Assembly: GCF_026015295.1 (NCBI RefSeq)
Contig: NZ_JAPDUW010000001.1
Span: forward strand, 2,868,501-2,932,500
DNA from: Segatella copri
Lineage (GTDB): Bacteria; Bacteroidota; Bacteroidia; Bacteroidales; Bacteroidaceae
DNA: 64,000 nt
Direction: 5' to 3'
This document shows positions 44,658 through 53,608 of the stretch, one piece after another. Below the pieces are notes generated by a model. That model was not told where the DNA came from and searched no databases. It saw only the letters and a program-made list of their open reading frames with translations. The stretch's first letter is position 1. Every line of letters starts with the position of its first letter. Position numbers and translations under genes: made by a program.

Positions 44658-46364
44658 ATGAACATCAAGTACAACAAAGCCCTATGGCTCATCATCATCC
44701 TGGCTATCGTGATGATGATTCCATTCCTCGGACTCACAGATTTCAATACCAAGGGAGAGCCGCGCGAAGCGGTGGTTGCCTACACCATGCTGGAACATGG
44801 CAACTGGATTCTGCCTATCAACAACGGAGGTGATATCCCTTACAAACCGCCATTCTTCCACTGGTGCATCGCCTTCTTCAGCCTCTTCATCGGCCATGTG
44901 AATGAGTACACTTCACGCCTGCCGTCTGCCGTATCGCTGGTATTGATGACCATCGGCGGTTTCGTGTTCTATGCCAAGCGCAAGAACGCCCAGACCAGCC
45001 TCATCGCAGCCATCCTTACGCTCACCGCCTTCGAGGTGCACCGTGCGGGTATGAACTGCCGTGTAGATATGGTGAACACCGCCTTCATGGTGGGAGCCAT
45101 GTATCTGCTCTACCGCTGGTGGGAGAAAGGAAAGCACCAGTTGCCTTGGCTCGCTATCCTCTGCATGAGTGGCGCTACGCTTACCAAAGGTCCTGTGGGC
45201 ATCATTCTGCCTTGCTTTGTGATGGGCGTATTCATGCTTACCCAACGTGAGAACTTCTGGGGCATCGTATGGCGCATGGCTCTAACCGCCCTGCTCTCGC
45301 TCGTTATTCCTTTCTGCTGGTATTATGCAGCCTATCTGCAAGGCGGCGACGAGTTTCTGCGCCTGGTGAAGGAAGAGAACATCGACCGATTCATGGGCAA
45401 GATGGCATACGAATCGCACGAGAACCCAGCGTGGTACAACCTTCTCACGCTCATCACGGGCTGGTTGCCTTACACCTTATTATTATTGTTCTCGCTCTTC
45501 ATTCTGCCATGGAAGAAGTTCTCGAAGACCCGTTTCCTTGAGAATGCGAAGAAGGCTACTCCGCTGCAGGTGTTCACCTGGCTCGCCTTCCTCCTGGTAC
45601 TCTTCTTCTACTGCATCCCTAAGAGCAAGCGCAGCGTTTATCTGCTGCCATGCTATCCGTTCATGGCCTATCTCATCGCCGAATACATCGTTTGGATGAT
45701 GAAGGAGAAGATGGGAGCCTTGAAGGTTTATGCCGGAGTGATTGCTTCGATAACCCTGATTCTCAATATCGCCCTGCTGGTGGTAAAAAAAGGATGGGTG
45801 CCAGAAAGTATCTTCCACGGTAAGCATGCCATAGACAATATCGCCATGCTCCATGCGCTCGAAAACAACGATTTGCTCATCCCATGCAGCATCTTTATGG
45901 TTATCACTTTGGAGGGAGTTTACCTCATCTTCCGGGCACTCAAGAAGAAGAATTCAGGCAATATTGTTTCATATACTCTTGCCACCATTGTGGGGCTCTT
46001 CCTGATGCTCGACTCCAGTCTGCAGCCACCTGTGCTCAACACGAAGGCCGATAAGCATCTGGCGCCGGTTATCGAGAAGAAGTTTGATACCAGCAAACTC
46101 TATTCTTATATGTCGGTAGATATGCTGCATTTCTTCAGCCTCAACTTCTATCTGGGCGATAAGATCCAGCAGTTTGACAAGGTATTGCCACAGGATGGCG
46201 TGCTGATGATTCCGGAAGAAGACGTGCCTGATTTCCTTGAGAAATTCGGCAAGGACTATACCTTCCAGAAGGTTTGGGAAGTAAGAAAGACGGTAGAATG
46301 GCACAACAAGGTAGGTTTCTACCGATTCGTGAAGACTAGTGCCAATATTGCACTTAACAAATGA
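44658..46364 (+). CDS. ArnT-like GT83/PMT membrane glycosyltransferase
   Basis: Polytopic GT-C enzyme of 568 residues with about 11-12 helices. The first periplasmic loop has the family block GEPREAVVAYTMLEHGNW and the Asp-containing RVDMVNTAF; TKGPVG in the next helix pair is typical of ArnT and related lipid-A glycosyltransferases. It moves a sugar from undecaprenyl phosphate to lipid A or a glycan on the periplasmic side. The GtrB/DPM-type gene at 46479 could supply the undecaprenyl-phosphate sugar. Confidence 0.9.
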   Translation: MNIKYNKALWLIIILAIVMMIPFLGLTDFNTKGEPREAVVAYTMLEHGNWILPINNGGDIPYKPPFFHWCIAFFSLFIGHVNEYTSRLPSAVSLVLMTIGGFVFYAKRKNAQTSLIAAILTLTAFEVHRAGMNCRVDMVNTAFMVGAMYLLYRWWEKGKHQLPWLAILCMSGATLTKGPVGIILPCFVMGVFMLTQRENFWGIVWRMALTALLSLVIPFCWYYAAYLQGGDEFLRLVKEENIDRFMGKMAYESHENPAWYNLLTLITGWLPYTLLLLFSLFILPWKKFSKTRFLENAKKATPLQVFTWLAFLLVLFFYCIPKSKRSVYLLPCYPFMAYLIAEYIVWMMKEKMGALKVYAGVIASITLILNIALLVVKKGWVPESIFHGKHAIDNIAMLHALENNDLLIPCSIFMVITLEGVYLIFRALKKKNSGNIVSYTLATIVGLFLMLDSSLQPPVLNTKADKHLAPVIEKKFDTSKLYSYMSVDMLHFFSLNFYLGDKIQQFDKVLPQDGVLMIPEEDVPDFLEKFGKDYTFQKVWEVRKTVEWHNKVGFYRFVKTSANIALNK

Positions 46365-46388
46365 GTAGTGATTAATTATTAGTGATTA

Positions 46389-46437
46389 GATACAAAAATA
46401 GCATCGGGATTATAAGTACCGATGCTATTTTTGTATC
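46389..46437. terminator. bidirectional terminator with perfect 19-bp stem
   Basis: GATACAAAAATAGCATCGG (46389-46407) is exactly complementary to 46419-46437, between convergent glycosyltransferase genes. Confidence 0.9.
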
Positions 46438-46478
46438 TATCAAATTGATATTCTTCTTATTTTCTTTCTTCGATAAGA

Positions 46479-47408
46479 TTATACTCTTTCTTCGATAAAG
46501 TATCGAGGACGGCGCTTCACCTCGGTATAAATTTTGCCGATATAGACACCCGTGATGCCTACGCCCGTGGTGATGATGCCTCCGATAAACCACATGGAAA
46601 CAAGCATGGAGGTCCAGCCCTGAATGGTCTTGCCCTGGAAATATTCTACCAAGGCAAAGATAATCATGATGACTGCCACCAAAGTCATCGCCAAACCCAG
46701 GAAGGTGATAAACCTAAGAGGTGCCACGGAGAACGAGGTGATGCCATCGATACTGAAGCTCAGCATCTTGGTAAACGGATACTTACTCTCACCCGCCTCG
46801 CGAGCCTTGCGGTCGTAATAGACGAATCCCTCACGGAAACCCAACTGGCGTACGATGGATCTGAGGAAGAGATTGCGCTCGGGATACTGCATCAGAGCCT
46901 TCAGGGTGCGGTTGGTCATCATGCGGAAATCGGCATGATTGTAAACCGTATCCTTATCCACACTCTGCATCAGCTTATAAAAAGCCTGGGCGGTAAAGCG
47001 TTTGAAGAAGGTATCGGTCTTGCGCTCCTTGCGCACACCATAGATGATATCCTTGCCTTCCTGCACCTGGCGCACCATATCCACGATAACATTCTCATCG
47101 TCCTGCAGGTCGGCATCGATACTTACCATCGCATCGCAATGGTCTACCGCAGCTTCCATACCTGCCCAGAGCGCATTCTGATGGCCTCGGTTATGCGACA
47201 GTTTGATGCCATGCACATACCCATGTTCCTTGGCAGCATCCGAAATCATCTGCCAAGTATGGTCACGACTGCCATCGTCGACAAGCAGCAGTTCTGTGTC
47301 GGCATCAGTCTCTTTCTTAATCTTTCTGATCAATGCCCCCAGCACATCTAAGGTCTTAGGCAGCACTTCTTCCTCGTTATAACAAGGGATAACTATCAAT
47401 ATCTTCAT
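46479..47408 (-). CDS. GtrB/DPM-like polyprenyl-phosphate glycosyltransferase
   Basis: Membrane-anchored GT2 enzyme of 309 residues. VIPCYNEEEVLPKTL, LLVDDGSRDHTW and the metal-binding SIDADLQDD form the active site; NHADFRMM and GESKYPFTKM are standard in this subfamily; two C-terminal helices (about 232-285) anchor it. It loads a sugar (glucose, mannose or L-Ara4N-like) onto undecaprenyl phosphate. Convergent to the ArnT-like gene, which would be a natural consumer of that product. Confidence 0.92.
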   Translation of the reverse strand: MKILIVIPCYNEEEVLPKTLDVLGALIRKIKKETDADTELLLVDDGSRDHTWQMISDAAKEHGYVHGIKLSHNRGHQNALWAGMEAAVDHCDAMVSIDADLQDDENVIVDMVRQVQEGKDIIYGVRKERKTDTFFKRFTAQAFYKLMQSVDKDTVYNHADFRMMTNRTLKALMQYPERNLFLRSIVRQLGFREGFVYYDRKAREAGESKYPFTKMLSFSIDGITSFSVAPLRFITFLGLAMTLVAVIMIIFALVEYFQGKTIQGWTSMLVSMWFIGGIITTGVGITGVYIGKIYTEVKRRPRYFIEERV

Positions 47409-47433
47409 TTGTAAGCCAGTATTTATTCAGATG

Positions 47434-47464
47434 CAAAAGTAACTCATTTTTTCTATTTAAACAA
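47434..47464 (-). promoter_or_regulatory. Bacteroidota promoter of GtrB-like gene
   Basis: TTG at 47464-47462, 20 bases, TACTTTTG at 47441-47434, 25 bases before the ATG. Confidence 0.65.
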
Positions 47465-47523
47465 GAAAAACGTTTAATATTTTTTATTCTTGATATATAT
47501 TTCCCGTTTTTCTCCATTCTTTC

Positions 47524-49623
47524 TTACCATTTCCACTTTACCTGTATCTCCAGATCGGTTTGCGAAGAGCGGGAGATTTCCTGCAAACCAGAAGAGATGT
47601 GAGAACGGTCGAAATAATCGGTTGTACCCAATTTGGCGATAAGCAGCAGATGGGAACCTATCTCAGAGCGTGCCACCAAGGCGTAACGGATGCCCTCGCC
47701 GTAGTAGCTGCCGAAACTCATCTGATAGAGCAGACCAGGCTCATAAGCGTAGATACGGGAGGCGAAATCGGAAGTATGGAAATAGCCCAGGCAGCCTCTC
47801 AACGTTCCTTTCAACTGCTTCTTCCATTTCCATTCCCATCCTATATGCTCGCTCACCATATAGCCTTTACTAAGCTCATCGCCCTCATTCTTCATCGCGC
47901 TTTCTGCCTGGCTCATCGTATAGTCTAAACTGGTTTTGGCGCTCCATCGTTTTTGGGATATTGTGGCATAGAGACGCAGACGGCCGGTCGTGGTTCCCGC
48001 CTTATCCTTATAACGGAACCTTCCTCCTACCGTCAGGACCCTGGAGGGCTGGAAGAGGATATTCACCAGATTATCCCAACTCTGAGTGCTCTCCCTGGTC
48101 TGATACTTAGGCCAGGCGAAATAGGCGAAATCGCTGTAGGCTGTGATGCTCCAATGATGGGCAGGAATCCAGGTAAAGCCCAGATATACGCCGTTTTCAT
48201 CCTGCACATCGCTCCCCTCGGAAAAGCTGTTGCTGAAGAGAGAATAATATCGGGCAGAATAGAACCTGTGAAGAGCCATGAGCGTGAAATGGTCGGAACA
48301 GAGATAGGAGGCTGCATTGAGCGTAGCTATGGAACCGCAATCGCCAGTTGCTGTCTCGCCAGAGAGGGTGAGGCGATGGGAGATATAACCATAGCTGATG
48401 CTGGCATTCCAGAAGGCATTCCCCTCTGGAGCAAAACGCTTGTAAAGCTGGCTTTTATTGGGCGTGAGCGGTAGGGAGAAAGAGGTATAAAAGGCTGTAC
48501 CTCCGATGTGCCAGCCCTGATGCCGGTAACTGATGTTGCCTCCCACAAGTGTATTGGATGCTACCTTTTGTTTAGCAATCTCATTCACCGTGCGATGCAA
48601 ACCGGTCTTCAGGATGGTCTTGATGCCCCCGCCGCCAGCAGAAAGCGTAGCATCTATCTGGCGATAAGAAAGAAAGCCGGTCAGTTCCAGGCCTTTTAAT
48701 AAGGTATAGGTGGCTGCTGCGCCTTGCAGATAATTGGCTGAAGAACGGGAGGAATGACCGCGGATGATGCAGGAAGATGACCTGCCCAAGGAGGTTAAGG
48801 CAGAGAGTTTGCCGAAGCCGAAATCATTATTGAGTATCAGTCCCAATCCTGCGTTCAGTCTGTATCTGCCCAGGGTGATATTCTTCCATCTGCCCAGGTT
48901 CTTTACCTGAAGATAGAAGGAATAGAAGTCGTAACCCATCGTGTTCCTGCCTCCGAAAAATGGTTCGCCGGCATCCTGAGAAGCTACGAATCCCAGCTTG
49001 ACGGAATTGCCGTAGCGAAACTGGTAGCGCAGTCCGTGCTTGTAAGGATAACCCAGATAGCCGTCGGTTCCGCTCGCATCGCCCTTGCGCTCATAAAAAG
49101 GAACCTTCAGCATGCCCATCACTTCGTGCTTGCCATACTGGGCGATGTTTTTAAGACTGGGGAAAGCCGGCTTGCTCCCGTCATCGGCCACATAGAAGAA
49201 ACAACTCATCAGCTGGCGCTGGTACCAACCGATACTGCTTATCAGGGTAAGCTCGCTCATACTCTTCAGCTGGCCATAGCGGTAAATATAGAACAGGATG
49301 TCTTCTACCTGCGATGCAGTAAGAAACGGCATGCGCTCCAGTTCTTCTCTCGTTGCCGTATTCAGATTGACGGGATGCTGTGCCATCTCCTCCAAATCTT
49401 CTTCATAGTCCTGCCAGGCTACATGCTCGAAATCTTCGGATGAAGAAAGGTCGGACAACAGTTGCTGCCAAGGGGGCGAAGCGGAAAGAGAATCTTCAGG
49501 CACGGCGCCCAGTTCTGAAAGAGAGGAAGATTGGGCTTGAGCCCATGAGGCACAGAAGATTTGGGAGCTGCCTACGAGAAACAGTTTCAACAAGAGGGAT
49601 GTTATGGAATGAGCATGCTTCAT
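47524..49623 (-). CDS. helix-hairpin-helix outer-membrane barrel-like protein
   Basis: Exported protein of 699 residues: signal peptide ending WAQA with Gln next. Two ComEA-type helix-hairpin-helix segments (about 78-145, with VNLNTATREELERMPFLTAS) are followed by a long beta-rich C-terminal region of aromatic-glycine strands, typical of an outer-membrane barrel. The HhH segments bind DNA in ComEA; in this exported fusion they might bind DNA at the surface or only serve protein contacts. Bacteroidota genomes commonly have this architecture, but no function is established to my knowledge. Confidence 0.8.
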   Translation of the reverse strand: MKHAHSITSLLLKLFLVGSSQIFCASWAQAQSSSLSELGAVPEDSLSASPPWQQLLSDLSSSEDFEHVAWQDYEEDLEEMAQHPVNLNTATREELERMPFLTASQVEDILFYIYRYGQLKSMSELTLISSIGWYQRQLMSCFFYVADDGSKPAFPSLKNIAQYGKHEVMGMLKVPFYERKGDASGTDGYLGYPYKHGLRYQFRYGNSVKLGFVASQDAGEPFFGGRNTMGYDFYSFYLQVKNLGRWKNITLGRYRLNAGLGLILNNDFGFGKLSALTSLGRSSSCIIRGHSSRSSANYLQGAAATYTLLKGLELTGFLSYRQIDATLSAGGGGIKTILKTGLHRTVNEIAKQKVASNTLVGGNISYRHQGWHIGGTAFYTSFSLPLTPNKSQLYKRFAPEGNAFWNASISYGYISHRLTLSGETATGDCGSIATLNAASYLCSDHFTLMALHRFYSARYYSLFSNSFSEGSDVQDENGVYLGFTWIPAHHWSITAYSDFAYFAWPKYQTRESTQSWDNLVNILFQPSRVLTVGGRFRYKDKAGTTTGRLRLYATISQKRWSAKTSLDYTMSQAESAMKNEGDELSKGYMVSEHIGWEWKWKKQLKGTLRGCLGYFHTSDFASRIYAYEPGLLYQMSFGSYYGEGIRYALVARSEIGSHLLLIAKLGTTDYFDRSHISSGLQEISRSSQTDLEIQVKWKW

Positions 49624-49655
49624 GTGTAGTAGGCACTTTGTTTATTAAATTAAGA

Positions 49656-49663
49656 CAAAGTTA
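49656..49663 (-). promoter_or_regulatory. -7 box of the HhH barrel gene (TAACTTTG)
   Basis: TAACTTTG 32 bases before the ATG; no exact -33 match. Confidence 0.55.
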
Positions 49664-49727
49664 CTGCTAAAATATGAAAAAGAGAAAGAAAAAGCCAAGA
49701 ATCTTTCTCAATTTGAGAAATAATCTG

Positions 49728-49735
49728 TAATTTTG
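49728..49735 (+). promoter_or_regulatory. -7 box of the DUF4294 gene (TAATTTTG)
   Basis: TAATTTTG lies about 98 bases upstream of the ATG; no TTTG at the right spacing. Confidence 0.5.
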
Positions 49736-49833
49736 CGGCGTAATTAGTAACACAAAGTGGCTTACACCTCTTTATATATAGAAGAAGCTCCACGAAGAAA
49801 AGGAGCTGGACAAAGAACTTTGAGGAGATTTAC

Positions 49834-50472
49834 ATGAAACAGAAAATATGCTTTTTACTGGCGATGCTCTTCTGCATCACCCTGCAAACCATGGCGCAGA
49901 CCGATGGCGACAACCCTGAAGACAGGGAGGTGGACATGGATACTCCTACCTTTGAACCGATGGTGAAGGTAGGAAAAGTGCTCCTGGATCATGACAGCGT
50001 GCAATATGTTCAGGTGAACAACGTGTACGTTTATCCGCAGCCGGTATTTAAGAACGCCAAGGAGCGAATGGCTTACAACCGTTTGGTATACAACATCAAG
50101 AAGGTGCTGCCGATAGCCAAGGAGGTAAGAAGGATTATCATCGAAACGGGTGATTATCTGGAAACGCTGCCTAACAAGAAGGCAAAGGATGCACACATGA
50201 AACTGGTGGAGAAAGGTATCAAACAGGAATATACCCCGAGAATGAAGAAACTCACCTATGCACAAGGTAAACTCTGCATCAAACTGGTGTATCGCGAATG
50301 CAATTCTTCATCCTATCATCTTATCCAAGCCTTCCTGGGTCCTATCCGTGCCGGATTCTATCAGGCATTTGCAAGCCTCTTCGGTGCCAGCCTCAACAAG
50401 AAGTACGACCCGAACGGCGTTGACAGATTAACAGAAAGAGTGGTAAGACAGGTAGAATCGGGGCAGATTTAA
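49834..50472 (+). CDS. DUF4294-family exported protein
   Basis: Exported 212-residue protein with a signal peptide ending TMA and Gln next. The DUF4294-type core covers about 75-210 (AYNRLVYNIKKVLPIAKEVR, KLCIKLVYRECNSSSYHLIQ, FLGPIRAGFYQAFASLFG). No catalytic motif is recognised. It is a single-gene unit with its own promoter and terminator. Confidence 0.85.
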   Translation: MKQKICFLLAMLFCITLQTMAQTDGDNPEDREVDMDTPTFEPMVKVGKVLLDHDSVQYVQVNNVYVYPQPVFKNAKERMAYNRLVYNIKKVLPIAKEVRRIIIETGDYLETLPNKKAKDAHMKLVEKGIKQEYTPRMKKLTYAQGKLCIKLVYRECNSSSYHLIQAFLGPIRAGFYQAFASLFGASLNKKYDPNGVDRLTERVVRQVESGQI

Positions 50473-50501
50473 CCAGCTCATCTTATTCAGAAAGCCCATA
50501 C

Positions 50502-50560
50502 ACTTAGGTATAAAAGCATTTCCAGTCAATAGGAATTGCTTTTATACCTAAGTTTTTTTG
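50502..50560 (+). terminator. terminator after DUF4294 gene
   Basis: 22-base arms (50502-50523, 50532-50553) pair with one mismatch and are followed by seven T. Confidence 0.9.
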
Positions 50561-50583
50561 TTGATACAAGCAGAAGAAATCTC

Positions 50584-50665
50584 CGTTCATAGACATTGAA
50601 CCGCCGTTCAAAGACATTGAATGTCGGTTCAAAGACACTGAACGGCGGTTCAACGTCTATGAACG
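50584..50665. repeat. 82-bp palindrome made of GAACGGCGGTTCA-type units
   Basis: 27-base arms (50584-50610, 50639-50665) match with one difference; the middle repeats the same 'GTTCAAAGACA' theme. It lies between two terminators of convergent genes and encodes nothing recognised. Confidence 0.8.
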
Positions 50666-50686
50666 AAGATTTAAACAGGCTGAAAA

Positions 50687-50736
50687 AAGAAATGTTCCTA
50701 AGAAAAGCAACAACTTTTCCTAGGAACATTTCCTTT
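50687..50736 (-). terminator. terminator after M28 gene
   Basis: GAAATGTTCCTA plus GAAAAG (50689-50707) pairs with 50714-50732 with one mismatch; on the minus strand a T-run follows. Confidence 0.75.
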
Positions 50737-50758
50737 TATATTCGAATGGGATGCCGAC

Positions 50759-51787
50759 CTATTCCTCAGTATAAAGCACCTGAATCATAGTCTGGCCAAC
50801 CGCCTTAAGCACATTCTTATCCAGATGAGCCATATCATCGCTCACGGTGTGCCAGGTAGGACCGAAACTGCTCTGCTGGCAGTCTGGATAATAAGCTATC
50901 ACATCTACAGTAGGAATCTTAGCCTTCTCGTTGACCGGAATATGATCATCAGTAATCATTCCGCCATCGCTCTTAGGGAAGTAAGAGCCAAAACCAGCCT
51001 GACGGGCTGCAGCCCAAACCTTCTTCACGATGCCACCGGCATACTGCATAGACATGCCTTCACGATAGAACTTGGCTCCCTGTCCGCCCACCATATCGAG
51101 GAGGATTCCGAAACGAGGATTATATCCCTCAGGCTTGTTCTCGCTCCAGTACTGGGCACCCAATGCCCAAGTATCGCCATCGTCCTGAACATCAGCCCAC
51201 TGAGGTGTTCCCCTGTCTTCGGTATCGAAACATACGAAATCTACGCCGATGTTAGGATTCAGCTTCTTGTCAGCCTGCAGCTGGCGGGCTATCTCCAACA
51301 TGACGGCTACTCCGCTGGCGCCATCGTTGGCTGCCATTACAGGCTTGCGCCAGTTGGTACTGTCGGGGTCGTTGTCGGCCCAAGGACGGCTGTCCCAATG
51401 GGCACAGAGCAAGATGCGGGTTTCTGCCTTCGGGTTGTAATGGGCGATGATATTGGTATTCTTCAGGATGGTACCATCATAGCCCTTGAGGTCAGCCTTC
51501 TGGGTTTCTACCTCGCAACCAAACTGCTTGAACTTGCTCACAATCCATTCGCCACACTTGTCGTGCGCCTCGCTGTTCATGACGCGAGGACCGAAATCGC
51601 ATTGTGCGGCACAATAAGCCAACGCCGAATCGGCATTAAAGGCAGGACCTACAGGATTCAGCTTCTCTGCTTCCTCTACTTCCTGAATTTCCGGCGAACT
51701 GGTGTTGGCATTCTTATAGCTGATAGCTCCAACTACCACTCCGGCAGCAACTACCAAGCCTAAAATTATCTTCATTTTCTTCGTCAT
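50759..51787 (-). CDS. M28-family glutaminyl-peptide cyclotransferase (type II QC) candidate
   Basis: Envelope protein of 342 residues with an N-terminal membrane anchor (about 6-22, no clean cleavage site). The zinc site is visible: Asp in MAANDGASG, Glu in CFDTEDRG, His in TWHTVSDD, with CAHWDSRPWADNDP ahead. This set, and length, match mammalian-like type II glutaminyl cyclases known in Porphyromonas and Prevotella, which convert N-terminal Gln to pyroglutamate. At least ten proteins in this window have Gln as predicted first mature residue. An M28 aminopeptidase is the alternative. Confidence 0.8.
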   Translation of the reverse strand: MTKKMKIILGLVVAAGVVVGAISYKNANTSSPEIQEVEEAEKLNPVGPAFNADSALAYCAAQCDFGPRVMNSEAHDKCGEWIVSKFKQFGCEVETQKADLKGYDGTILKNTNIIAHYNPKAETRILLCAHWDSRPWADNDPDSTNWRKPVMAANDGASGVAVMLEIARQLQADKKLNPNIGVDFVCFDTEDRGTPQWADVQDDGDTWALGAQYWSENKPEGYNPRFGILLDMVGGQGAKFYREGMSMQYAGGIVKKVWAAARQAGFGSYFPKSDGGMITDDHIPVNEKAKIPTVDVIAYYPDCQQSSFGPTWHTVSDDMAHLDKNVLKAVGQTMIQVLYTEE

Positions 51788-51791
51788 AACA

Positions 51792-53540
51792 TTAATGTTT
51801 AAAGTTCTGCACCTGCGTCATCACTCTGAGCCAGTTGCCTCCCCAAATCTTGACAATATCCTGCTCGCTATATTTGCAGCGCAACAGCTGGAGGGTGAAA
51901 TTGATGAGTTCAGAAGAGTCGGCGAGCCCCCGGATGCCGCCGTCTCCATCAAAGTCGGTACCCAGACCTACGTGGTCGATACCCATCACATCGATGGCAT
52001 GCTCAAGATGGGCGATAGCGTCCATGATGTCGGCTTCACCCTCTTTACGCAGGAATCCGTGATAGAGCGTGGTATGAGCCACACCACCCTTTGCTGCGAG
52101 GGCACGCATCTGGTCATCGGTCAGATTGCGAGGCACATCGCAGAGCGCACGGCTGCTGCTATGGCTGCAGACAATAGGCGCCTGGCTGATATCAAGAGCA
52201 TCGTAGAAACTCTTCTCGCCACCATGACTCAAATCTACCATGATGCCCAGACGGTTCATCTCATGAATCACCTTCTCGCCAAAACTGCTCACACCATTAT
52301 GGGTATTGCAGCCGCGGGCACTATCGCAGATATCATTATCACCATTATGGCAGAGCGTGATATAAACGATGCCGCGCTGGGCGAAATGCTTCACGTTACT
52401 GATATCGTGCTCCAGGGCGAGACCGTTCTCGATGCCGAGCATGATGCTCTTTCTGCCCTTCCGCTTATCGCTATAAAGATCGGCAGGAGTGCGGGCTATG
52501 CTGAGATACTGACTGTTCTTGCTCACAATCTCTTCTATCTTGTCGAAGATGAGGTCGGCATACTGCGCAGGTCCCTTTACATCGAAAGCCACCTTGCTGC
52601 TGAAGCTCTCGCCTATCTGAGGCTGTGGCAGGTAAGCTACCATCGTGGTAGCATCCTGATGACCATCGGTCATCTTATGGAGATCAACCAGGATGCGGGA
52701 ATCGCGATGATCAAACTTGATGCCCTGAGGGAAGAACATCGGAGTATCACAATGGGTATCGAGCGTAAGGATGCGCTTATGCAACTGCTTGGCTGCATAA
52801 AAGTTGTTAGCCTGATTAACCAGCCATTGGAAAATCTTCAATCCTTCTTCTTCCAGCCATTCCGGATGCCATTGCACACCGAGAATCTGCTTATACTCGC
52901 TACTCTCTACAGCCTCTATAATATGGTCGGAAGATTTGGCGATGGTGCGCAGATGCTTGCCAGGCTCGCTTACCGCCTGATGGTGGAACGAGTTGACAAA
53001 GATCTTCTCCTTATTATATATATTATATAAGGTGGAATCTTTCTTGATTTCTACGATGTGGGTAGGTTCGGTACGGTCGGCATCCTGGCTGTGCTTTACC
53101 AGCTGCTTGATATCCTGACACACCTTTCCACCCAGCGCAATGGCGAGGGTCTGGATGCCCCGGCAGATGCCAAGCATCGGAATCTGGCGGTTGAAAGCCA
53201 ATCGGGTAATCATCAGTTCGGCAGCATCACGTTCCTGATTGATGTTGTGAAGACGGGGAGAAGGCTCTTCGCCCATCCACAGCGGATTATGGTCGCCGCC
53301 ACCCGTCAGAATCAATCCATCAAGATGCTCCAGGGTATTGACGATGACCTGAGCATCGGCAACAGGAGGAATAATGACCGGCGTACCGCCAGCCGCTATT
53401 ACCTGCTTATAATAACGGTCGCGAAGCGTAGCATCGATACCTTCATAATTGGCAGTAAGGCCAATTACAGGCTGATGCTTCGCTTCGGGAAATCTAGAGT
53501 ATGCATCCTGGAGATGCGACTCTAAGTCAAATGTTTCCAT
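51792..53540 (-). CDS. fusion of class I glutamine amidotransferase-like (C26) and M19 dipeptidase
   Basis: Cytoplasmic two-domain protein of about 582 residues. Residues about 20-245 are a gamma-glutamyl-GABA hydrolase-type domain with nucleophile Cys in GICRGIQTL and HPEW carrying His and Glu. Residues about 260-582 are a renal-dipeptidase-type M19 metallopeptidase: THCDTP (HxD), IGIENG-like MLGIENGLAL, DLSHGGE, CSHSSSRAL and GTDFDG. Start METFDLE at 53540 is preferred over 53570. It may open gamma-glutamyl and then dipeptide bonds in sequence. The M28 gene follows after four bases. Confidence 0.9.
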   Translation of the reverse strand: METFDLESHLQDAYSRFPEAKHQPVIGLTANYEGIDATLRDRYYKQVIAAGGTPVIIPPVADAQVIVNTLEHLDGLILTGGGDHNPLWMGEEPSPRLHNINQERDAAELMITRLAFNRQIPMLGICRGIQTLAIALGGKVCQDIKQLVKHSQDADRTEPTHIVEIKKDSTLYNIYNKEKIFVNSFHHQAVSEPGKHLRTIAKSSDHIIEAVESSEYKQILGVQWHPEWLEEEGLKIFQWLVNQANNFYAAKQLHKRILTLDTHCDTPMFFPQGIKFDHRDSRILVDLHKMTDGHQDATTMVAYLPQPQIGESFSSKVAFDVKGPAQYADLIFDKIEEIVSKNSQYLSIARTPADLYSDKRKGRKSIMLGIENGLALEHDISNVKHFAQRGIVYITLCHNGDNDICDSARGCNTHNGVSSFGEKVIHEMNRLGIMVDLSHGGEKSFYDALDISQAPIVCSHSSSRALCDVPRNLTDDQMRALAAKGGVAHTTLYHGFLRKEGEADIMDAIAHLEHAIDVMGIDHVGLGTDFDGDGGIRGLADSSELINFTLQLLRCKYSEQDIVKIWGGNWLRVMTQVQNFKH

Positions 53541-53608
53541 TTGTTTATCTTTCAATAAATAATGATTCAAGATCTTCTAAAAATCGTACTCAGGTATGGA
53601 GACTCTTA

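Noticed and set aside
50526-50729. 67-codon minus-strand frame with repeated FNVFERRFNVYERR-like sequence
   Set aside because: It is produced by translating the palindrome and two terminators; no start context or family support.
51795-53030. 411-codon open frame on the plus strand
   Set aside because: Antisense to the C26-M19 fusion; composition and lack of motifs mark it as a shadow.
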